A stretch of 64,000 nucleotides of DNA from Unio delphinus (taxonomy: Eukaryota; Mollusca; Bivalvia; Unionida; Unionidae), in the NCBI GenBank assembly GCA_029339505.1, contig JAQISU010000069.1, positions 8,621,501 to 8,685,500 of the forward strand, written 5' to 3'. The first letter of the stretch is position 1. Every line of letters starts with the position of its first letter. Positions 54,460 to 64,000 of the stretch are shown here, piece after piece. The position numbers and the translations under genes were made by a program. The notes under the pieces were generated by a model. It was not told where the DNA came from, did no database searches, and saw only the letters and a program-made list of their open reading frames with translations.

Positions 54460-55215
54460 AGACAATGTGCTGTTGCTAATTTCAATCTTTCATTACGTCA
54501 GCATGGTTGGTTGGTTGCTAATTTCAATCTTTCATCAAGACAGCATGGTTGGTTGGTTGCTAATTTCAATCTTTCATCACGTCAGCATGGTTGGTTGGTT
54601 GCTAATTTCAATCTTTCATCAAGACAGCATGGTTGGTTGGTTGCTAATTTCAATCTTTCATCACGTCAGCATGGTTGGTTGGTTGCTAATTTCAATCTTT
54701 CATCACGTCAGTATGGTTGGTTGGTTGCTAATTTCAATCTTTCATCACGTCAGCATGGTTGGTTGGTTTGCTAATTTCGATCTTTTATCACGTCAGCATG
54801 GTTGGTTGGTTTGCTAATTTCAATCTTTCATCCTGTTAGCATGGTTGGTTGGTTGCTAATTTCAATATTTCATCCTGTTAGCATGGTTGGTTGGCTGCTA
54901 ATTTCAATCTTTCATCCTGTTAGCATGGTTGGTTTGCTGCTAATTTCAATCTTTCATCCTGTTAGCATGGTTGGTTGGCTGCTAATTTCAATCTTTCATC
55001 CTGTTAGCATGGTTGGTTGGTTGCTAATTTCAATCTTTCATCCTGTTAGCATGGCTGGTTGGCTGGCAAGACAATGTACTGCTGCTAATTTCAATCTTTC
55101 ATCACGTCAGCATGGTTGGTTGGTTGCTAATTTAAATTTTTCATCCTGCTAGCATGGTTGGTTGGTTGCTAATTTCAATCTTTCATCACGTCAGCATGGT
55201 TGGTTGGCTGGCAAG
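54460..55215. repeat. 42-bp minisatellite
   Basis: About 18 copies of a unit with GCTAATTTCAATCTTTCATC and AGCATGGTTGGTTG. Two variants are clustered: CACGTCAGC copies to the left and CCTGTTAGC copies to the right. The length is a multiple of three, so long open frames arise without coding meaning. Confidence 0.93.
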
Positions 55216-55309
55216 ACAATGTATTTCACCTCTTCATTGTATCAGCGTGGTAGGATGGCTTAATTATTTTAAATTTGTACATTAGGATTATACTATGTGT
55301 GAACAGAAT

Positions 55310-55615
55310 TAATTCATAAAGGATTACAGATTTTAAATAGATAAGGTTTTATTACTGAATTAATTCATAAAGGATTACAGATTTTAAAAAGATAAGGTTT
55401 TATTAAAGAAGTAATTCATAAAGGATTACAGATTTTAAATAGATAAGGTTTTATAACTGAAGCAATTGATAAAGGATTACAGATTTTAAATAGATAAGAT
55501 TTTATTACAGAAGTAATTCATAAAGGATTACAGATTTTAAATAGATAAGGTTTTAATACAGACGTAATTCATGAAGGATTACAGATTTTAAATAGATAAG
55601 GTTTTATTACCAAAG
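55310..55615. repeat. 51-bp repeat, about six copies
   Basis: Units contain ATAAAGGATTACAGATTTTA and AATAGATAAGGTTTTATTA. Confidence 0.9.
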
Positions 55616-57330
55616 TGCTCAATAAGCATAAAACAATACATGTTAGTTTGATTCTCTCCACAAGGTATGTTCTGCTTTAGTGTTTAATGTTGATGAGATG
55701 GATTAGAGTCTGTTCCATGTATGATCAAATGTAAATTGGACATGATTAAAGATGTTAATTGATTATGGCTGGATTACTCAAGAGATCAAGTGGCATGAAA
55801 CTAGATTGGCTTGACTTTGGTGCTTAAAGTCTAGATGTCCTAGAAAAAGCAATTGTCAATACACCAAAATTCCAGCAACCAAAATATCATTAGATCCAAT
55901 GATGGTTGGAAACAAAAATATATGTGGTAACAATCATGTCCACAGGGACACAAATATGTAAAGCTGATCTAACTTTAAGTCTGTTACATTAGCAGGAATG
56001 ACATCATATGTCACACAGAATTCCAATTTCTTAAAAGTATAATAACTGTGGTAATAAATATGTCATTGCCAAAATCCATGTTTGTTTGGAATATGCACCA
56101 AATATGGATCATGTTAGACTCAAACATTATTTGACAAATTAAAGCTGAACATGATCTTACTGTTCTATGGTCATAAACTGAGTAAACAGAAAGAAGCACA
56201 ACCAAAATGTTCTGTAAAACATAGCCAATAATTACAAAAGTTATAAAAGGAAAATGTAATACAATGTTCAGTATTATGAATCAAATCCAAAATAATCCTA
56301 TTTTTAAATTCATGACCAAATCAATAAAATGTTCCGAATAAATTTCAAATCCTCGAATGCATGTATCACAATGACTTTATCCTCTAAACAGTTCATAATA
56401 GTCCCAGAATGATGTTCTAGTTCAATGAGCACTTTGTAACTCCAAGGAATAATCCTAAAAAGTCTCCTTTCAAATTGTCAACATGCAAATTAACCAAACA
56501 CGCATACCAATTTTAGCACATGAAACACTCGAAGTAGGAATGAATCCAAAATATGAATCAATTTGATTTCTTAGATTTCCCTCATATACACTTTCAAGAA
56601 TCTATCATTATATGTTGCAATATATCCCATGTGACAGATCTTACTACTCAATGCAATATCTTATATGTTCACGTAACCAACCCCATCAAATGCAAACTAG
56701 CTTAATTCTTCTTTGAACCACCTGACCGTAACAGGCAATGAGAAATTAAGCAAAACTTGTCAACAAGTCTTATTATTAGAAACCTGACATCTGCTTTTAT
56801 ATGTATGCAATATACAGGCACTGTAATATCTTAAAATATAATCTATAACCACATACAAAATTAACTATTTAATATCTTCTCTATTAATTTTCACTTCAAT
56901 TTATGGGCAAAGACAAAAGTACACATAAAATAGATACAGTCATGTATCAAGAGTTACTAAAAGACATTGAAGTACATAACATAATAAAACATATTTTTTG
57001 TGTGAGTGAACACCTTGAGAACCAGATCAAAAATCATGAGTATGTACCAGACACTTCTATGAAGAACTGCATCACAAAAATACACCACAGATATATAATC
57101 ATCTGTAACAGCAATGTAAAGAAACTTCCTGATATTAAACCATGATGAAATCTGGGAAACTGTTATGACTCTATGGTCTTAATCTAAGCAACAGAAAGAA
57201 TTAAAAACCAATCAAATATTAAAAGCAACAAATAATGTTATTTCTCTAAGATACAAAGTGAAACTTTCATAGGAAATTGGTCTTGTCATTTATATCCGAA
57301 ATAATTATAACAACTAAATGGTTCAACTAA
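55616..57330. other. Intronic AT-rich DNA
   Basis: Sequence between exons of the minus-strand gene with no exon or repeat family I can support. An 80-codon frame at 56903 lacks any recognisable feature. Confidence 0.4.
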
Positions 57331-57334
57331 AGGA

Positions 57335-57485
57335 AGCTAGCATTACGCTAAAACACCTGATTGGCAAAAGGAAGCTGACATTATGCTAAAAGACCTGATT
57401 GGCAAAAGGAAGCTGGCATTATGCTAAAACACCTGATTGGCAAAAGGAAGCTGGCATTATGCTAAAAGACCCGATTGGCAATGGA
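57335..57485. repeat. 39-40-bp repeat, four copies
   Basis: Units contain AAAGGAAGCTGGCATTATGC and CCTGATTGGC. Confidence 0.85.
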
Positions 57486-59079
57486 GAGAAAACTGATCAA
57501 TAACTACAATTAAGCCTCATACATCCCAGCTTTATGAATTATGTATGGAACTCACTCCTTAAAACTTGAGGGTAAGATATTCAAAGGCACCTTTACTCAA
57601 ACCTAAGATGTTTTTTAATTTACAGACCACATGAGACATTCTATTTAGTTATTAGAGAGAGATTTTGGACTCTGCAATTCTTAATACCTAATCAGATTTT
57701 CTAAATGCAAACTGTCTTGATCGACTTTTGAAAATTGAAACACATTAGATAGGGCTGCTCCATAAAGCTAGATAGTATAAACCAAGCATTGTTTTTCTTG
57801 GATAAGGAGGATAATAAAATCAGCCACCACACTCATAGAGTAACAGAGGCCAAGAATGGAGGTGGAAAATCTGGGGACTGTTGTCTAGGAGAGAGCCCAT
57901 GTGCTACAACATGAAGTCCTTCCCCTGAGGTAAGGTTTCAGGACGGACCACCTGCAGATTGAGAAGATCAGTAAACCAAGATACATGGGGTCACAGTGGA
58001 CAAACACAATAAGCTGAAGCATGGAGAGCCTGATTTTGTACATGAAATGTGGGATCATGCTGAAGAGTGTGAATGTGTAACTGAATAAGTGATCCAACAT
58101 AATATTGAAGGCATCCAATGCCCAGGCCCTCTGGCTGGACACTTGCAAAACATAAATGGGGAACTTCCTGCTCAGCCTGGTGGAAAATGAGTCCACCAAG
58201 GGTGTTCCCCAAAAACAGGGAGTCTGCTATGTATTGGTGTAAAGACCATTCCTTAAAAACATTCTCTCTTCCCTTTAATTGCCAGACATCAAGTGAAGTG
58301 CATACTGGAAGTCGTTTCTGTCGAACATCAAATGCTTGTCATTTTTAATTTCTCTAAAATCTAGCTGTCAGCTAGAGTTGCAATTACAAATTTTTGAATG
58401 TATTCAATGGAAATGAGCTGTTTAGTTGGTATTTATCAGCACTTCTAAACCATTATAGGCTATTTCATGCTTAAGAAATGATATCAAAGTGCATTTTAAA
58501 TAACACACAGAAGTAGCTGACATACGTTGGTCAAGGCTGATGTATAACCCATAAGCTAGTATTAAGCATCCAATGATCTACAAATTGAGTAACAGCATTT
58601 CAATCTATGGTAGCACTTGCACACAACAGGTCATGGGATATCTTTTATTTATTTTAAAGATATCTATACTTTATTTACACATGTTTCCCTTCTTTTCTCT
58701 TTACAGGGTAATCAGGAATATATGATTTCATGTCACAAGCACAGCACATGTGTGCTCCATGAAATCAAGTTATGATGTACAATGTGCATGGGCAGATGCC
58801 CATTTTCCACAATATCTGCTTTTAAGAATTTTGTTTTTAATTTTCCAAGAAAGTGATACTCATTAAATATATGTCACAGTGACACAACTGTTGCTATCAG
58901 TATTGGCTCTATTGAGACATTAAGTCTACAAATATGATGGATCAGCTGTGCTATGTCACTCTCTTAACCAATAGGGTTTCTGTATTATTTGACAGATCTG
59001 AAAATGTTTACGTCTTTATGGTTGATTTTGTGAGCCACTGGCCTCAAATGTCAGAGACGCCATCCATCACCAAAACCAA

Positions 59080-59505
59080 AGCTAAACTTTTACAATGCAT
59101 GAATGTTTGCAAGTCATGTTAATTTAAGTTGATCAAGAGCTATTACACTGTGAGAAATCAACCTTTCACTACATTTATCTAAGCTGCTCTTAACATGAGG
59201 CTTCACAGTCAACTTTAGCACAATGACAACATGACAGTTACCTAAATAGCGATAACAAAACATTCCTTTGTGGTGACCATACTGGATGTCAGTTTGGTAC
59301 TATTTTCATCTATGACCAACTAGGTACTAAGGATAAGTAGATTTTAAAGGTGGTCATCTTGATAATCATACTGGATTTTTAAGGAGCACCATTTGCATGC
59401 ATAACTATTTAGGTTACAAGTTGACTATGTGTTAAGTTTCATGGCAATCATTTATGTAATTACACAGTTGTCCTAACAGACAGATGGATGATGGTCAAAT
59501 GACCA
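59080..59505. repeat. Dispersed repeat, copy 1
   Basis: The part at 59211-59500 is a direct copy of 63735-64000 (GACAGTTACCTAAATAGCGA and onward). The part at 59080-59155 is an inverted copy of 63655-63730. It has no coding features. Confidence 0.8.
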
Positions 59506-60197
59506 GCCTAAGGTCTCTTTTGGTCTAAGATAAAAACATTAACCTGTGTGAAATTAAACAAACAGTGTGAATGCTAGTGATTGTTTCAATGGTTATGGAT
59601 TAACACATACTTTAATAAGATGCTCAAATGTGATTATAACTGTATGAAATATTTGCACACATTTTTTACATCTTGAGGGTAGCTTTTTTTTTAATCAGTG
59701 AATGGTTTGAGGTCTTGTTAAAGTGAAACTTAAACATTAATGACTGAAATTAAACAAACAGTGGGAATACTAGTGATCTAGATTGTTTAAACAGTTATGA
59801 CTTAACAAATAAAAATGCTTAAGTTCAATAATTCTTTGAAACATCTGCACATTCTTTAAAAGTCATCGAACAGCTTGAGGGTACCTTAATGGCTTACTCT
59901 GGTTAAAATAAATTTATCAATTTGGAAGTTATGGTCTTCACATAGCTCTGTATTGGCAATGAGTGTGCTATCAAAATCAAGGCTATAGCTTTAAGAAATA
60001 TTAGCAAAAGGTGTTTGCTCATCATTAAGCAAATATGATTTCTTGTTGAGATGTACCTTCAAGGTAAATTAGGTCAAATTCTAGTAATAAACCTGTTATA
60101 CACAACATTTTACATGAGTAATGCCAATGTAACCATCATCAAATTAAACCAAGTAAGAAATGGTTCAAATTGTGATACAAAATAAGTGTACTAGATA

Positions 60198-62498
60198 CAG
60201 TATTTACCGTATATGTTGGGACACCGTATTTGTTGGGACACCATAATTTTATTTTAAAAATAATTTTCTGTGCACTGTATATTCTGGGACACAGCTTTTT
60301 TTGAGTCGTAAGTTGTGGGATACCTTTTAAATCATTCGAAAAGTACATGTCAGAAAATGTACTCAAACGTATATTTTATTAAGTAAAACTTTAAAAAATA
60401 AAACTCCGAGTTTTGATTGTTTTCACTTTTCGTAAAAATATATTCAGAGAGAGAGAAAATGAAAGAGATAGAGAGAGATATACCAGTAGATAGTGACTGT
60501 ACTTTGTTTTCAAATAATTTATGTCGACAAACTGCCAGTTCCGACCCATACTTTGTTCAACAATTAGTTGATCTTGCCGCCAGGCTTTTGATGTCGCGGG
60601 CGGATCAAAAAACATAGCAGCACATTTTCTCACCACTCTTCAGCTAGTTAAGTCTTTGATCTTGCCGCCTCGCTTGTGAGTCATATTCTTCAGACGTACT
60701 CTTACAATGACAGCATGTACATCTGTGGGTCATTCAGCCACTGAATTTTCTGATTGTAAATATCAGCACAGCTAAAAGGATCAATTGATGAACACAATTT
60801 TTCTATCAACAGGTGGTCGAAGCAGGATTCGCAAGCCCTTAAATTTACAGTCCAGGAAATTGATGCGTACAGAGGACTCCTGTATACGTGATTTTCTGAA
60901 TCCCATATGTAAAAATTGTGTGAAAATACGGATTACGCGTTTCCGAGACATTTAAAAGTGATCGGTGATTAAAACAAAGTATTTTTTGGTGTGAAAGTTT
61001 CGTTTTTAACTTTATTTACATTTACGATGGCTACCAACTGCAAGATAAAACGAAAATTAAATTTACATTTTCTGGAAACTAAATATCTGGCTCGTAAGGA
61101 AGTTAAGTGATGAACATCTCGCAAAGAGGTCTGTGAAATTTTTTGATAATGTGATAATCCCGACGTTGAATTTCGTATCAGGATGTGATCAATGCAATAT
61201 TTTAATTTGGATTTTATTACACAAAGGTAACCAAAATGTAATTTATCAATATACAAGTGTATTTCACACTGATACTATCTTCATGTTATCTTTTTTTTCA
61301 GGCCCACCCCCACCCCCACTTATCTCAACATCCGCCTATATCGACAATATTTACTCTGGCCCGAGGATAATGAGATAAATGGGTAGGACTGTACCCACAA
61401 ACTTTAAATGATTTTCAGATCAGATCTGGCTTGTCCTGAAGCGATTCGACTGCTTTAAAATGCAGTCTACAACTGTTTGTTTATCTGCACTCTTAATACG
61501 AGACGTGTGGTCATTTTCCTTGGCTTCCCTATGTCGGCCGACTTTGTATACACATGCATAGTTAAAACAAATCTCCACGCTAATAGGAATCCAATGTCAG
61601 CTTCCGGGGTCGGTTTGTTTTGTAATAAATTAACCTTTGTATTTGATATCCTGCCTGTAAGTTCAAACAATGAGTTTATGGCTGTTACAAGGTGTGTTTA
61701 TTCAACACCTGGGCTTTCATTTATATGCCGTCTGCAGTCATAATTGATACAAATTGGTTTCGAGTTATTCGGTAAATAGTATATACAGCATTAACTTGTT
61801 TTAATAATACTTTTTGTATCCCATACAATCAAAAAGATAGTCATTTGTACTCACAGTGAATGTATTTCTAATAATGATTTTAGTTTGCGAGATATTGTCA
61901 TATTGTTACCCTGGATATAATACACTCTTGGTTATTTTGTACCTTACACCTTATCACGCGTAAATGTCAGTTGCTTTCGACCAATGGGGCTGATAATTCT
62001 CACTCTTTCTTTCTCTATCTCATTCATATGTGATTTTGCGGAATCCAGTTTTCATTTTCAAAACATTAAAACCTTTGAGGACAACTAAACATGATTCGTT
62101 TCTCAATATTCACGTCAATGACTAATGTATTGCGTTGTCTGACGAAAGCTATTACACTATGGATTCATGCGCTACTCATACGGAGTTTGTGGATATATTT
62201 TTCCTTTAATAAAATGCTAATGTCGACAAAAAATGTGAATAAATGATAACAGTACAAGTTTAGTTTCTTGTTTATTTTATTTTATGATCAAATACGCATT
62301 TTATTTATCTATTTTATTGTAACATGCGGTGTGGCCAGTTGTTGGCGGGAGGGGGGGGGGATAGGGAATTGAACATGTTTTTCATTTCCTAAGTCTTGGG
62401 ACACATGATGTAGGTTTTAAAAAAGTTCACCGTAAGTTCTGGGACACGAAAAAAAATAATTATTTTTTTTTGTGTCCCAACATATGCGGTAAATACGG
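60198..62498. mobile_element. TA-flanked DNA transposon with nested Tigger fragment
   Basis: Ends CAGTATTTACCGTATATGTT (60198) and the inverse AACATATGCGGTAAATACGG (to 62498) are flanked by TA on each side. Additional GTTGGGACAC/GTGTCCCAA motifs repeat inside both ends. No transposase is seen. A Tigger-like copy lies at about 60505-61391. Confidence 0.7.
60505..61391 (+). mobile_element. Tigger/pogo-like element, truncated second copy
   Basis: It matches 41210-42571 (TGTTCAACAATTAGTTGATC, CAGGTGGTCGAAGCAGGA, MAT-like start near 61027) with an internal deletion of the helix-turn-helix region and loss of the 5' end. The 3' end GATAAATGGGTAGGACTG is followed by TA. Confidence 0.7.
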
Positions 62499-62645
62499 TA
62501 ACTTACAACACAATCAGATGAAAAATAGATGAAAGCGACTTCTATATCTTCTTTTCTAAAATGATAGAATTCATTAGATGCTTTACAAGTGTAAACAGAT
62601 ATAAACCAAAGTTTACTGGGTAATAAGTAATGTTACAATACCAAC

Positions 62646-62717
62646 CTATTGAAGGCTTTCCACGCTTCCCCTTTTCTGCTCCTACAATTGTCACAAAGAA
62701 ATTACCGGTAAGAGTCC
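62646..62717 (-). CDS. Upstream exon of putative membrane receptor (boundary uncertain)
   Basis: Minus strand: the donor ATAG^GTTGGT joins in phase to the exon at 53892-54034. The reading GTLTGNFFVTIVGAEKGKRG is followed by KPSI. The acceptor may be TTTTCTTAG (exon to 62717) or TTGTAG nearer 62682. A hydrophobic stretch followed by a Lys/Arg-rich segment could be the end of a transmembrane helix and its stop-transfer sequence, but the helix is incomplete here. Confidence 0.4.
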
Positions 62718-63654
62718 CTAAGAAAATCAAACACATCGATATGGAAAGATGCAAGTAAATTACAGAATTACATCAAACCATTAATTGGGTCATATACATT
62801 GATCTGTGTTTAACAGCTCTCTTTTTATGGTTATTAGTATGGCTTAATTCATTACTGACCAACACTTCTCACTAACAATGACCTATGGTCAAAGTATGCA
62901 GTCTTGACCTACATTGTGTAGAAACAAATTATATTTATACAGGCTTGTTTTGATCTTGACATTTACCAGAAAAAACTTGTTGTACTTATGGTGTACGAAA
63001 GCCCAAAGAGTTTGTTCGAATTATTAACTTGAGAACCACGGTGAGTGTCAAGAACTCTTTTTTTGTCTTTATGTCAAAATTACCTCAACCTTAGAATTGT
63101 TGATGTCCAAATCAGTGGGCTTTGTTTCTACTGAAAGTGTAAGAAATCCACTGACTGAAAAAGAAAGAAAGAAATCAAGAAATCCAAAAAATGAGAGAAA
63201 TCAAGAAATCCACAAACTCTTTTGACAGTATTTGGTTGAGAACTTGATATGTGTTGATGCACCAACTATTTTTGATTCATCAGATTGGTTATTGCACTAA
63301 ATACATTTATCTTTGAGTCAGACCTCCCCTCTCCCACTATGAACTTCGATATTGTTGTTTGTATTTTAATATTAAACAGCCTTTTGTTTGTAAAAGTGAC
63401 ACAAAATTTACTCACACAGAAAAACTATTTTTCTTTGAACCTCACGGATTCTCATCTTTGAGGCCCAATGTGGTTGTAATTGGTATTCGATAACATTGGT
63501 ATTTTATATTACAATGAGTGACGATGAAGTCCTTGATGATTCAAGTTCATGGTAAAGTCAATGATGATAATGAAGCAGCTATTTATAAAGTCTTGGCTGT
63601 GCATGCTCATTTGATCCAATAGCTAGTTAAACGTGTGAAATGGAACAATCCTGC

Positions 63655-64000
63655 AGTACCAAAGCCAGTGTAATAACTCTTGATCAACTTAAATTAACAT
63701 GACTTGCAAACATGCATGCATTGTAAAAGATTAGCTTTAGCACAATGCCAACATGACAGTTACCTAAATAGCGATAACAAAACATTCCATTGTAGTGACC
63801 ATACTGGACGTCAGTTTGGTACTATTTTCATCTATGACCAACTAGGTACTAAGGATAAGTAGATTTTAAAGGTGGTCATCTTGTTAATCATACTGGATTT
63901 TTAAGGAGCACCATTTTCATGCATAACCATTTAGGTTACAAGTTGACTATGTGTTAAGTTTCATGGCAATCATTTATGTAATTACACAGTTGTCCTAACA
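63655..64000. repeat. Dispersed repeat, copy 2 (rearranged)
   Basis: Second copy of the 59-kb repeat: 63735-64000 direct and 63655-63730 inverted relative to copy 1; it runs off the window. Confidence 0.8.

Noticed and set aside
54454..55152. Three overlapping repetitive reading frames
   Set aside because: By-product of the 42-bp minisatellite; no splice or start context.
56903..57145. 80-codon plus-strand frame
   Set aside because: No motif, AT-rich composition and no gene context.
57885..58212. 104-codon minus-strand frame
   Set aside because: Overlaps another open frame, has no recognised motif and no splice support; may be an old repeat.

Overview
The window looks like nuclear DNA of a metazoan, most likely a mollusc or other lophotrochozoan. 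That placement is inference: it rests on AT-rich DNA with spliced exons, tRNA-derived SINEs, a BED-finger hAT element, pogo/Tigger-like TA-flanked elements and many minisatellites. Species cannot be read from the sequence.

The main content is a 31.7-kb block at 5662-37349 that resolves into two nested Maverick/Polinton-type (adintovirus-like) integrated viruses of one family. The outer element (5662-11014 plus 25898-37349, about 16.8 kb once the insert is discounted) sits in a 58-59-bp minisatellite, has TIRs beginning AGCAGCAGG and is flanked by the 5-bp duplication ACAAA. The inner element (11015-25897, 14.9 kb) has near-identical TIRs of about 363 bp beginning AGCAGCAGAAGG, is flanked by the 5-bp duplication GCAGG, and interrupts the outer element's major capsid gene. 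Both carry the same genes in the same order. On the minus strand: penton-like protein, hydrophobic membrane protein, coiled-coil spike-like protein, adenain-like protease, pX-like protein, major capsid protein, basic core protein, an acidic protein, a 118-aa unknown and a NUMOD4/HNH endonuclease. On the plus strand: a very large replication protein (PolB-like palm, SF1 helicase, HNH). Then a minus-strand retroviral-type integrase and zinc ribbon-PLA2 protein, and a plus-strand packaging ATPase whose 3' end lies in the TIR. Every outer gene is damaged except the core gene, the 118-aa unknown and possibly the outer-only 92-aa reading frame. Inner genes are mostly intact but several have frameshifts at homopolymers, and the integrase has lost its catalytic Glu. 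Both look like dead endogenous viruses, the inner one younger; homopolymer sequencing error remains possible.

The nest appears to lie in an intron of a plus-strand host gene: four candidate exons (4196-4240, 5276-5359, 37852-38025, 40781-40839) have consensus splice sites and one consistent phase, ending in a stop. A hAT element (34-3030) and a SINE lie upstream.

From 38 to 64 kb the window is host DNA: minisatellites, a satellite-like 59-bp array (42.67-43.95 kb), TA-flanked DNA transposons (39331-40642, 41029-42571, 60198-62498), a second SINE, and a minus-strand gene for the tail of a probable membrane receptor with tyrosine motifs (exons near 62.65, 53.9 and 49.4 kb), with a Crypton/KIAA1958-like open frame between two of its exons. 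No rRNA, standalone tRNA or CRISPR array was seen.
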